Assembly (NCBI RefSeq): GCF_000337515.1
Contig: NZ_AOIQ01000013.1
Coordinates: 36,590 to 93,758, forward strand
Direction of reading: 5' to 3'
DNA: 57,169 nt
Source: Halovivax asiaticus JCM 14624
Lineage (GTDB): Archaea; Halobacteriota; Halobacteria; Halobacteriales; Natrialbaceae
In this document: positions 43,822-51,954 of the stretch, in pieces
Layout: every line of letters starts with the position of its first letter
Numbering within the stretch: position 1 is the first letter of the stretch
Notes under the pieces: generated by a model
What the model was told of the DNA's origin: nothing
The model's database searches: none
Seen by the model: the letters and a program-made list of their open reading frames with translations, nothing else
Program-made: the position numbers and the translations under genes

Positions 43822-44896
43822 AGATTTGAATCGTCTCTATTATGTGGTCGACATCGTCCGCGTCGACGCCGGGGTGGACGGGCAGGGAGAGGACCTCCGC
43901 TGCGACCCACTCGGCGACCGGCGCCGAACAGGAGACGTCCTCGTAGGCGGGCTGCTTGTGGATCGGTGTCGGATAGTAAATCCCCGTTCCGACGCCGTGT
44001 TCGTCTAGGTGGGCGGCCAGTTCGTCGCGTTGCTCTGTGCGAATCGTGTACTGGTGATAGACGTGGCGAGTGCCGTCCGGTTCGACGGGTGGCGTCACGT
44101 CAGGGACGTCTCGAAGGGCCGCGGTCAGTCGGCGGGCGTTCGCTCGCCGCTGTTCGTTGAAATCAGGGAGACGGTCGAGTTGCGACCGGCCGATGGCGGC
44201 GGCGATGTTGGTCAGACGGTAGTTGGTCCCGAGTCGGACGTGCTCGTAGCCGCCGCCATCGGCCCGACGACCGTGATTGATGAACGACCGGATCGCCGAC
44301 GCGACGTCGTCGCGGGCGGTCGTCACCATACCGCCCTCGCCCGTGGTCATGTTCTTCGTCGGGTAAAACGAGAAACACGCGGCGTCACCGATCGACCCGA
44401 CGCGGCGACCATCAGCGGCCGCGCCGTGAGCCTGCGCAGCATCCTCGATGAGTGGGACGTCGAGTTCCGCTGCGAGGTCGACCAGTGCATCCATCTCGCT
44501 CGGTAGCCCGTAGAGGTGAACGGTCAAGATCGCGTCGACGTCCATCTCCGCGGCCACGTCTGCAGCCGCCTCGGGATCCAGCGTATAGGTCTCCGGGTCG
44601 ATATCGGCGAAGACAGGTTCCGCGCCGGTGAGTCTGATCGTGTTCGCAGTCGCGACGAACGAAAACGGCGTCGTCAGGACGCGGTCGCCCTCGCCGATAC
44701 CGAAGGCACGGAGCGTCGCCTCGATCGCGGTCGTCCCGTTCGAAGTGGCGATTCCGTGGGTCGTCTCGCAGAAGTCGGCAAATTCGTCTTCGAACGCACG
44801 GACTTCGGCGCCGTCGGCGAGCATACCGCTTTCCAAGACTGACTCGACGTCGTCCTGAGCGTGCGTCGCGATGTCGGGGGAAGCGATTGGTATCAT
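43811..44896 (-). CDS. DegT/DnrJ/EryC1/StrS sugar aminotransferase (WbpE-like)
   Basis: A 361-residue PLP-dependent enzyme that transfers an amino group from glutamate to a keto-sugar nucleotide. It has the usual family length. Motifs: ATSNGTTAIEATLRAFGIG (phosphate binding), VHLYGLPSEMDAL, LIEDAAQAHGAA (PLP-ring Asp), and the Schiff-base lysine K181 in CFSFYPTKNMTTGEGG. In this operon it probably makes UDP-GlcNAc(3N)A from the 3-keto product of the Gfo/Idh enzyme, as WbpE does. The start codon overlaps the acetyltransferase stop as TGATG. Confidence 0.93.
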   Translation of the reverse strand: MIPIASPDIATHAQDDVESVLESGMLADGAEVRAFEDEFADFCETTHGIATSNGTTAIEATLRAFGIGEGDRVLTTPFSFVATANTIRLTGAEPVFADIDPETYTLDPEAAADVAAEMDVDAILTVHLYGLPSEMDALVDLAAELDVPLIEDAAQAHGAAADGRRVGSIGDAACFSFYPTKNMTTGEGGMVTTARDDVASAIRSFINHGRRADGGGYEHVRLGTNYRLTNIAAAIGRSQLDRLPDFNEQRRANARRLTAALRDVPDVTPPVEPDGTRHVYHQYTIRTEQRDELAAHLDEHGVGTGIYYPTPIHKQPAYEDVSCSAPVAEWVAAEVLSLPVHPGVDADDVDHIIETIQIYEN

Positions 44897-45477
44897 CAGA
44901 TGTCGTTAGCGGATTGCAGTGTGTCTGGAAGCGGACGATGCTGCGCCGGGGTGCCCACCGCAAGCGTCTCCGATGGGACATCTTCAGTAACGATGGCACC
45001 CGCGGCGACGAACGAGTCCTCGCCGACAGTGACGCCGGGGAGGATCGTCGCGTTCGAACCGACCGACACGCCGTCTTCCAGGGTCGGTCCTTCGAGCTCG
45101 ACGTCCTGGCGGATTGGATACGGATCGTTCGTGAGCACTGCGTAGGGGCCCAGAAACACGTTGGAACCGATCGTCGTATCCGAAGGGATGTAGACGCCGG
45201 ACTGAATGCTGACGTGCGAACCGACGGTCGTACGCCCGTCGATGACGGCGTTCGTCCCGACCAGCACGTCGTCACCGAGTTCGGTCAGCTCCCGAATCAG
45301 CGCGTTGTGGCCGGTCGCACAGCCCTCGCCCATCACGACATCGTCGTAGACGATGGTTCCGGCGCGGATGGTCGTCTCCGCGCCGATCGCTGGCCGTGTT
45401 GTCTCGTCGTCGTAACTGTAGCCAACGGTGGCGCCGTCGTCGATCGCAGCCAATTGGTAGTGAGAGTCGGTCGTCAT
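44896..45477 (-). CDS. Left-handed beta-helix acetyltransferase (WbpD-like)
   Basis: A 193-residue hexapeptide-repeat transferase. Imperfect (I/V)-G-x4 repeats run through the protein (AIGAETTIRAGTIVYDD, TTVGSHVSIQSGVYI, TTIGSNVFLGPYAV, GVSVGSNATILPGVTVG). A conserved asparagine-histidine region (CATGHNALIRE) and NDPYP loop fit sugar-nucleotide N-acetyltransferases. In the pathway suggested here it would acetylate the 3-amino group to give UDP-GlcNAc(3NAc)A. Such enzymes form trimers with acetyl-CoA between subunits. The ATG at 45477 is chosen; a TTG precedes it by one codon. It overlaps a small upstream ORF as TGATG. Confidence 0.9.
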   Translation of the reverse strand: MTTDSHYQLAAIDDGATVGYSYDDETTRPAIGAETTIRAGTIVYDDVVMGEGCATGHNALIRELTELGDDVLVGTNAVIDGRTTVGSHVSIQSGVYIPSDTTIGSNVFLGPYAVLTNDPYPIRQDVELEGPTLEDGVSVGSNATILPGVTVGEDSFVAAGAIVTEDVPSETLAVGTPAQHRPLPDTLQSANDI

Positions 45478-45617
45478 CAAAGGATCCTCGCACCCGTCGC
45501 GGGTAAGTTAGTCACGGTGGTGTCATCCGTGGAAGTATCCACCGCAGTCGAACTGTCATCGAAGTACTTGGAAAAGCCCACACTGGAATTCGCAAGTTTC
45601 GAATGTTGACGTGCCAT
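45477..45617 (-). CDS. Possible 46-residue leader protein of the sugar operon
   Basis: ATG at 45617 opens 46 codons (MARQHSKLANSSVGFSKYFD, then Thr/Asp-rich) whose TGA overlaps the acetyltransferase ATG as TGATG, the same junction seen twice more nearby. A TATA-like TTATGA lies about 25 bp before its ATG, so it may be the first cistron. No family is recognised; it could also be just an untranslated leader. Confidence 0.3.
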   Translation of the reverse strand: MARQHSKLANSSVGFSKYFDDSSTAVDTSTDDTTVTNLPATGARIL

Positions 45618-46304
45618 CACCTCACGCCACACGTTGCTCATAACACATCACCGCCACCACGTCGAGAATGTGTATTGTAGGCTGTCATTATCCCTTTACA
45701 CAATCACGTGGACGCGACCGTCGATCGTGGCCGGCTTCGGACAGCGCCACCGCCAGCGGCAAGCCGACGTACCCGAGCCCGACGACACAGACACTCGCCG
45801 TCTCGGCTTCGATCGGCTTGACCGACTCGAGGCGTTCAGTCATGGGCGATCACCCGAGAGGGCGCGTCACGTCCCCGACAACGGCGAGCGGGTCGACGTG
45901 AGCACGCCGTCGTCGGTGTGGCGGTTTTCGAAAGCGGCGTGGTTCGTCTCGGTCGGTTTGCGAGCAAGTCTTGAACAGTTGGAGGGGTCCGTCTAACCAT
46001 TCTGGGGAACACCTCGTCGGACGGCCATCGTAATTGTGGCTACGAATCGCGTTGTAATATATCTAGCGGAAACAGTTACTGGCAACAATACTACTGAACT
46101 CATTCCACTACGCTGTGCAAACAGAGCAAGTCCGGGCATAGTCGGCGGACTGCGACGGGGTTCGGCGGCGACGAGCCATTCTCGTTCAATATATTAAGAT
46201 TTCGAAGTAATGTATCTATCGAATAAATACAGATAGTGAGAAAAGAGAACTCGAAGGATAGGAGCCCCGAATAAATTGGAGAACGACGAACGCCCATGGA
46301 CGAG
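45618..46304. other. Gap of about 690 bp with gene remnants
   Basis: Contains the truncated dehydrogenase (45688-45843) and, on the plus strand to a TAA at 45994-45996, a protein-like C-terminal stretch (SVWRFSKAAWFVSVGLRASL) with no start. From about 46010 to 46300 the DNA is AT-rich and I see no gene. The picture is of a site where cassettes have been deleted. Confidence 0.4.
45688..45843 (-). pseudogene. Truncated nucleotide-sugar dehydrogenase N terminus
   Basis: ATG at 45843 starts MTERLESVKPIEAETASVCV, followed by VGLGYVGLPLAVALSEAGHD, the NAD-binding start of a UDP-glucose/UDP-HexNAc dehydrogenase. After this the reading continues only as Arg-rich nonsense to a stop at 45688. About 45 of an expected 430 residues remain. 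It is a different paralogue from the intact gene at 41376. Confidence 0.85.
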
Positions 46305-48239
46305 TCACTCGACAGTGACACTCTTGGCGAGGTTACGAGGTTTGTCGATGGAACGGCCGAGCAAGTTTGCACTCCAGTACGACACCAGTTGAAGTTGTAC
46401 GTTAGCCAGAACCGGCGTCAACTCTCGCCCCAGCGACGGGACCGGGAGGACGTGCGCCGCGTCCGAGTCTACGGTCTCGGGACGGTCAGTCACAGCGATA
46501 ACCGGGGCGTTACGGGCCCGAACCTCCCTGACGTTTCCGAGCGTCTTCGCGACGGCGTCGTCGTCACCGGTGATCGTCGCGAACACGGGTGTCTCCTCGG
46601 TCACGAGCGCCAGTGGACCGTGTTTCAGTTCGCCAGCGGCGAATCCCTCGGCGTGTTTGTAGGTGATTTCCTTCATCTTCAGGGCACCCTCGCGCGAGAC
46701 TGGCGCGTCGAGTCCGCGGCCGATGAAGAAGTACGCCTCCGCATCCAGGTAGGTCTCTGCCACCTCGCGAGCCAGCGATTCGTCGAGCACCTGCTGGATG
46801 CCGTCCGGGAGCGCCCGCAACGACTCGACTGCCGCCTGCGTCTCGCTGCCGGCGAGGACGCGGGCCACCATCGCGAGGGCGACCTGCTGACTCGCGAACG
46901 TCTTCGTCGCGGCCACGCCGATCTCCGGGCCCGCACGGATGTAGACCACGTGATCGGCTTCTCGCGCGGCCGAACTCCCGACGACGTTCGTCACGGCGAG
47001 CGTCGTCGCCCCCGTGCCCGCCGCCTCCCTGAGTGCACGCATGGTGTCTGCCGTTTCACCGCTCTGGGTGATCCCCACGACGAGCGTCCCATCCGGAACC
47101 GGGACGCGATCGGCCGCGTATTCGCTCGCCAGAAACGCCTGGGCGGCGATACCGTGATCGCGAAGCAACTGCGCCCCATACAGCGCCGCGTGGTAGGACG
47201 TACCGCAGGCGACGAACTGGACGCGTGCCGGCCGGTCTAACGCGGCGAGCTCCGACAGGTCGATCGAACCGGTCAGCTCCTCGACGCGCTCGCGGAGACA
47301 GCCTCGGATCGCGGCCGGTTGTTCGTGGATCTCCTTTAGCATGTAGTGGTCGTAGCCACTCTTGCCGGCGTCCTCGGCGTCCCACTCGATCGTCTCGATA
47401 TCCGCGTCGACGACCCGACCTCGTTCGTCCGTCACAGCCACTCGATCGGGCGTGACGCGGGCGTACTCGCCGTCTTCGAGGTAGATCACGCTGTCCGTGT
47501 ACTCGATGAAAGCGGGGACGTCGCTCGCCAGGTAATGACCGTCTTCACCGATACCGAGCACGAGCGGCGACTCGTGTCGCGCAGCGTAGACCGTCTCGTC
47601 GCCCGCGAACACGGCCGCCACGGCGTAACTGCCCTCGAGACAAGCGACCGTCCGCCGGAACGCGGCCTCACGTACTGTCGTTGCGTCCGCGGAATCTCCA
47701 TCGGCTTCGGTAGTCTCTCCATCAGCTACGGCAGTCGATCCAGCCACGTCTACGTCGGCCGTCGCCACGTCGTCGCTGGATACCGTCGTCGTGCGTCGAA
47801 CGACATCGTCGAGGTCGCCCTCGAGGGCCGCCTCGAGAAGGTGTGGAACGACCTCGGTGTCGGTCTCGCTCTCGAAGGTGTGCCCGGCCGCCGAGAGGGC
47901 ATCTCGGAGGTCGCGATAGTTCTCGATGATCCCGTTGTGGACCACGGCGATTCGACCGGTACAATCGGTGTGCGGGTGGGCGTTGACGTCCGACGGCGGC
48001 CCGTGCGTACTCCAACGCGTGTGACCGATCCCGGCGGCACCGTCGACGCTGCCGTCCGGCAACGCAGCTTCCAGCGCGGTGACCTCCCCCTCGCACTTGT
48101 GGATCGCGATCGATCGATCGGCGACGGCCAGCCCCGCCGAGTCGTACCCTCGGTACTCGAGTCCGGAGAGGCCGGAGAGGAGGACGTCACAGACCTGTTC
48201 GCCGTCGTCAGCACCGGTGTATCCGATAATGCCACACAT
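46305..48239 (-). CDS. glmS: Glutamine--fructose-6-phosphate aminotransferase
   Basis: GlmS makes glucosamine-6-phosphate from fructose-6-phosphate and glutamine, the first step to UDP-GlcNAc. At 644 residues it is about 35 longer than E. coli GlmS. The N-terminal nucleophile Cys2 is in MCGIIGYTGADD; YRGYDSAGLAV and GIGHTRWSTHGPPSDVNAHP complete the glutaminase site. Two SIS domains follow (VACGTSYHAALYGAQLL; ITQSGETADTMRALREA), and the end IDKPRNLAKSVTVE is canonical. An acidic insertion of about 38 residues sits in the glutaminase domain (around 155-195). The gene overlaps the GlmU-like gene as TGATG, so both form one operon. Confidence 0.97.
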   Translation of the reverse strand: MCGIIGYTGADDGEQVCDVLLSGLSGLEYRGYDSAGLAVADRSIAIHKCEGEVTALEAALPDGSVDGAAGIGHTRWSTHGPPSDVNAHPHTDCTGRIAVVHNGIIENYRDLRDALSAAGHTFESETDTEVVPHLLEAALEGDLDDVVRRTTTVSSDDVATADVDVAGSTAVADGETTEADGDSADATTVREAAFRRTVACLEGSYAVAAVFAGDETVYAARHESPLVLGIGEDGHYLASDVPAFIEYTDSVIYLEDGEYARVTPDRVAVTDERGRVVDADIETIEWDAEDAGKSGYDHYMLKEIHEQPAAIRGCLRERVEELTGSIDLSELAALDRPARVQFVACGTSYHAALYGAQLLRDHGIAAQAFLASEYAADRVPVPDGTLVVGITQSGETADTMRALREAAGTGATTLAVTNVVGSSAAREADHVVYIRAGPEIGVAATKTFASQQVALAMVARVLAGSETQAAVESLRALPDGIQQVLDESLAREVAETYLDAEAYFFIGRGLDAPVSREGALKMKEITYKHAEGFAAGELKHGPLALVTEETPVFATITGDDDAVAKTLGNVREVRARNAPVIAVTDRPETVDSDAAHVLPVPSLGRELTPVLANVQLQLVSYWSANLLGRSIDKPRNLAKSVTVE

Positions 48240-49450
48240 CAGGATCGTACCTCCGTCGCCGCCTCGATTGTCCCGTCGACCGTCGTCCCGGTTGCGAGGT
48301 GGGCGCCCGCGCCGACGACCGTCCCGGGGGCGTACGTCACGCCGCCACCGTCCGTGACGCGATCGGCGAGCAACGCACCCAGCGGCGCATCAACGTGGAC
48401 CTGCTCACCGACACGAACGTCACCGGGACCGCCCGGAATCGTCGAGCCGGACCCGATTTCCACCCCGACGCCGGTGACGGTGTCGCGGACGACCGTGTTC
48501 GCGCCGACGCGCGTATCGCGATCGAGGACGGACCGCTCCACGACGGCGTTTGCCCCCACCGTGACGTTTTCGCCGAGTGCGACGAACGGGCCGACGACCG
48601 CGCCGGGACCGATCTCGCAGTCGGGGTCGACGGCGACCGGTTGACGGAGGACCGCAGTCTCGTGAATCGTCGGCGATCCCGGACCGTCGCTCGAGTCGAT
48701 GCCGCCCGTCTCGGACGGGGCGACGCCGTCAGCGACTCGGCCGTCGTTCAACAACGCGGTCGTGATAGCCAGGAGATCCCACGGATACGTCGCATCGGCC
48801 CAGAGCCCGTCGGTTCTGACGGCACGGACCGCGCCCTCGTCGATGAGCCGATCGATCGCGTCGACGAGCGACTGTTCGCCGTGCCCGGAATCGACGACAC
48901 GGACGGCGTCGAAGACCCGCGGTTCGAGGACATAGATGCCGGCGTTCAACAGATAGTGGCGATCGTCACGGGGCCGTTCGACGATTTCGCGGACACGGCC
49001 GTCCTCGACGATCAATCCGCCGTACTCGGCGACGTTCTCCCTGTCGAGCGCTGCGAGCGTCGCCGGCTCGGCCGACTCGCCGTGGGCCGTCACGACGGCG
49101 TCGATGCTCTCCGCATCGACGAGTTGGTCGCCGTACACGACCAGACACGGCCCGTCGACCGCCGACTGGACTTGCAAGAGTGCGTGGCCCGTCCCGAGCT
49201 GCGTCTCCTGGGTGACGTACCTGAGCGGAACGTCTCGATACCGGGGGCCGAAGTGCGTCTGGACGCGGTTTCGACCGTAGCCGACGACCAGCGTGATGTC
49301 CGTGAGTCCGGCGTCGACGAGCGCATCGAGGACGTGTTCGAGGATCGGTTTCATCGCACCGGGGAGCATCGGTTTGGGTCGGTGCGTCGTCAGGGGTCTG
49401 AGGCGAGTACCTTCGCCGGCGGCGAGAACGACCGCGGATGGAGGGCTCAT
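48239..49450 (-). CDS. GlmU-like sugar-1-phosphate nucleotidylyl/acetyltransferase
   Basis: A 403-residue bifunctional protein. The N-terminal pyrophosphorylase domain (AVVLAAGEGTRLRPLTTHRP, then KPMLPGAMKPILEHVL, VVYGDQLVDAESID, YLLNAGIYVLEPRVF) activates a sugar-1-phosphate with a nucleotide. The C-terminal part is a left-handed beta helix (VGPFVALGENVTVGANAVVE, RVGANTVVRDTVTGVGVEIG). Archaeal enzymes of this type do GlcN-1-P acetylation and UTP transfer to give UDP-GlcNAc, though glucose-1-phosphate thymidylyl/uridylyltransferases share the fold. Its coupling to glmS supports UDP-GlcNAc synthesis. The phosphoglucosamine mutase needed between them is not in the window. Confidence 0.9.
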   Translation of the reverse strand: MSPPSAVVLAAGEGTRLRPLTTHRPKPMLPGAMKPILEHVLDALVDAGLTDITLVVGYGRNRVQTHFGPRYRDVPLRYVTQETQLGTGHALLQVQSAVDGPCLVVYGDQLVDAESIDAVVTAHGESAEPATLAALDRENVAEYGGLIVEDGRVREIVERPRDDRHYLLNAGIYVLEPRVFDAVRVVDSGHGEQSLVDAIDRLIDEGAVRAVRTDGLWADATYPWDLLAITTALLNDGRVADGVAPSETGGIDSSDGPGSPTIHETAVLRQPVAVDPDCEIGPGAVVGPFVALGENVTVGANAVVERSVLDRDTRVGANTVVRDTVTGVGVEIGSGSTIPGGPGDVRVGEQVHVDAPLGALLADRVTDGGGVTYAPGTVVGAGAHLATGTTVDGTIEAATEVRS

Positions 49451-49476
49451 CGGACGAAAATATCCCCAAGGAGGTA

Positions 49477-49484
49477 GTATATCT
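49477..49484 (-). promoter_or_regulatory. TATA box of the glmU-like/glmS operon
   Basis: GATATACT-type element on the minus strand, about 30 bp before ATG at 49450. The gap of about 185 bp behind it contains no gene. Confidence 0.4.
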
Positions 49485-49634
49485 TTTGCTTGTAAACAGC
49501 TAATGAGATATCTAGCTACTGAGTAACATATGTTTATTCGGAGTGAAAAATATCAGCAGTGAGCGCCGGACGCCTACTCGACGCGGAGAGGTCGGCGGTC
49601 GACGATCAGCGTACGGGCGACGTCAATCGACGAT

Positions 49635-51830
49635 TCACTCCTCGTCGATTCGTCCGTCATCGCTGCTTCCAGTCGATTCGTCCGTCGGCGCTGTCGACTC
49701 AGCGGCAGCGTCACTGTCACAGAGTTCGTCCGCATAGGTGAGTGTCTCCCTGGCGACCGCTGGCTCGACCGGCGACGGGTCGAACGTCGCTCGCTCGTAG
49801 GCCGCCGTCAGTGTCGCCAATCGTTCCGTTTCCGTCTCGTCGGGAGTCTCGTACGCGCGGAAAAACTCCCAGTGCGTGAGTCCGGCACGCGTATCGACGC
49901 CCGCGTCGAGTTGGCTTCGGACGGCGGTGTAGGCCGTCCGGACGGCATCGTCCGGACGGTGCGCCTCGAGCGCGTCGGCAGCCTGTGAGAGAAGCTGACC
50001 GGAAACGGCACGAACGGTGATCGACGGGTCGGGGGTCGACTCACTGTGACTGGCTGTCGAGTCGCCACGGGACCGGCGCCAACGCCACCAGCCCGTTCCG
50101 GCCAGGACGAGGAGGACGACCGCACCCCCGATTGCGACGAACACACCGACTGAAGGTCCCTGCGACGACTGTTCGGCCGAGACCACCACCGTCTCGGTCG
50201 CTTCGACGGTCTCGAGGTTCGTCCCAGCGCCGTCCATCGAGACCGTAACCTGATGGTCACCGGCCGTCGACGGGATCGCGACCGCCGTCCCGAACGAGCC
50301 GTCCGCTGCCGTCGTCGCCGTCGCGACCCGCTCACCGTCGACGGCCACCGTCACTTCTTGCCCGCCCACACCGACCGTGTCGACGGCGAGCGATCCGTTG
50401 ACCAGGAGGTCGTCGTCACGTCGCTCCGTGTCGATGGCGAGCGTCGGCGCGGTCGATTCGACGGTGACGGTCGTCGTCGCCGACGCCACCACCGCCGGGT
50501 CTTCGGTGGGAACGGCTACACCGAGTTCGCGTTCCCCGGGAGGGATCGTCGCCGGGACGGAGATCGCCGTATCGAGGGACCCGTTCTCCGTCTCGCCGGC
50601 CCCCACGTCAGTGCCCTCGATCGTCACGTTGAGAGGGAGGCCGTCGACCGGGTCGCCGTCGATGGAGACGTCGGCCGACACGGAGGTCGGGTCGGCGAAC
50701 GCGACCGACGAGGTGTTACTCGTCAATTCGTCGATCGTCGCCGTCTCCTGCGTGATCGAGACGGGGACCGTCGTCCGCGAGTCGAGGTAGCGCGACGAGG
50801 GATCGGGGACGTACGTTACCGTCACGTTCTCGGCCGACGCGGGGATCGAGACCGGCCGGTACGTGAACGAGAATCGGCCCCGCGAATCGGTCGTCGTCCG
50901 TAGCGACCGGTTCCCGACCTCGAGGCCGATCGCCTCGTCGGCGACGGGTGCGCCGGTCTCGCTCACGAGCCGTCCGCCCGCCCGAAGCGGCTCGGTGAAC
51001 GAGATGTCCGAGTTTCGGGCCCTGACGGACAGCGCGGTCGCCTCGAACGCCTCGCGGGTGATCTCGGTGTGTGTCGAGCGGATATCCTCGGCGGTCGATT
51101 CGACCGCCTCCCTGGTCTCCGAGAAGTTGCCGGCACCCGACTCTTCGAGATCGTCGTACTGCGTCGAGAGCGTCTCCCTCGACTCGTTTATCTGGGTCGC
51201 GATCTCCTCGAGCTCGCGGGCTCGCTCTCTGGCCAGGTCGGTCTCTCCGTCGGCCATCGCCTCGTCGTAGGCGGTCTCCGTCTCCTCGTAGTCTTCGAGG
51301 AGCGCGGTAAGAGCGGCCTGTTCGTTTCGCGTCCGTTCGAACAGCTCGGCCGTCCCGTTTCGGTCGAGTTCGTCGGCGACGTCGACGTACGCGGCGTACT
51401 GTGAGAGGAAGTCCTCGCCGATCGACTCGTTCGCGAGGTCGTACTCGCCCTCGCGCAACCAGTTTGCACCGGTCTCGAGCCGAGCAGTGAGATCCGCCTC
51501 GAACCAGTCCGCGAGTGCTGCCGTGTCACCGTCCGCTTCGTACGACTCGGGGTTCCGGTGGCGTTCGGTTCGATTCGTCGAATTAGCGGCGGCGGAGACG
51601 GCTGGATCGACTCCCGTGACGACGCCCGGATTGACGGGTAGGCCGATTTCCCGGTCGTGAGGGGCGGTGACTCCCGGGTCACTCCGGCCGTCGAGGGCGG
51701 CATCGTCGCCACCGAGACTACCGGCCGCCGTCGGAACGAGCGCGCCAGCAACCACGAGTACGACGACGGCAACGGTCGCGAAGGACCGGAAGGGGATCGA
51801 TAACCGCCCGATGGCGGGGAGGGAGGTCAC
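49635..51830 (-). CDS. Membrane protein with DUF4129-type C-terminal domain
   Basis: About 731 residues. The order is: signal/anchor helix (FATVAVVVLVVAGALVPTAA), an extracytoplasmic alpha-helical region with coiled-coil character (ARERARELEEIATQINESRE, about 160-290), several Ig/CARDB-like beta domains, a second membrane helix (VFVAIGGAVVLLVLAGTGWW), and a cytoplasmic DUF4129-like domain (AYTAVRSQLDAGVDTRAGLT, then WEFFRAYE) with a polyacidic tail. DUF4129 domains accompany transglutaminase, DUF58 and MoxR proteins. GTG at 51830 is chosen because a TTTATCC element lies 26 bp upstream; longer in-frame starts would lie above this promoter. It is divergent from the DUF58 gene. Confidence 0.8.
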   Translation of the reverse strand: MTSLPAIGRLSIPFRSFATVAVVVLVVAGALVPTAAGSLGGDDAALDGRSDPGVTAPHDREIGLPVNPGVVTGVDPAVSAAANSTNRTERHRNPESYEADGDTAALADWFEADLTARLETGANWLREGEYDLANESIGEDFLSQYAAYVDVADELDRNGTAELFERTRNEQAALTALLEDYEETETAYDEAMADGETDLARERARELEEIATQINESRETLSTQYDDLEESGAGNFSETREAVESTAEDIRSTHTEITREAFEATALSVRARNSDISFTEPLRAGGRLVSETGAPVADEAIGLEVGNRSLRTTTDSRGRFSFTYRPVSIPASAENVTVTYVPDPSSRYLDSRTTVPVSITQETATIDELTSNTSSVAFADPTSVSADVSIDGDPVDGLPLNVTIEGTDVGAGETENGSLDTAISVPATIPPGERELGVAVPTEDPAVVASATTTVTVESTAPTLAIDTERRDDDLLVNGSLAVDTVGVGGQEVTVAVDGERVATATTAADGSFGTAVAIPSTAGDHQVTVSMDGAGTNLETVEATETVVVSAEQSSQGPSVGVFVAIGGAVVLLVLAGTGWWRWRRSRGDSTASHSESTPDPSITVRAVSGQLLSQAADALEAHRPDDAVRTAYTAVRSQLDAGVDTRAGLTHWEFFRAYETPDETETERLATLTAAYERATFDPSPVEPAVARETLTYADELCDSDAAAESTAPTDESTGSSDDGRIDEE

Positions 51831-51852
51831 AAAATATCGTACTCGCGAGCAG

Positions 51853-51859
51853 GGATAAA
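51853..51859 (-). promoter_or_regulatory. TATA box deciding the GTG start at 51830
   Basis: TTTATCC on the minus strand, 26 bp before GTG at 51830, consistent with leaderless transcription. It lies in the 124-bp divergent gap to the DUF58 gene. Confidence 0.45.
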
Positions 51860-51954
51860 TGTATTCACAGTCAGCTAGATAGTACAGTACAGCACAGTTT
51901 ATATTCCTCAACAATACCAGTAGTTTCAACACCGTCGTCGTAGATCGAACGGCT

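Noticed and set aside
46296-47240. 314-codon plus-strand ORF opposite glmS
   Set aside because: Antisense shadow; GlmS motifs run through the region on the minus strand.
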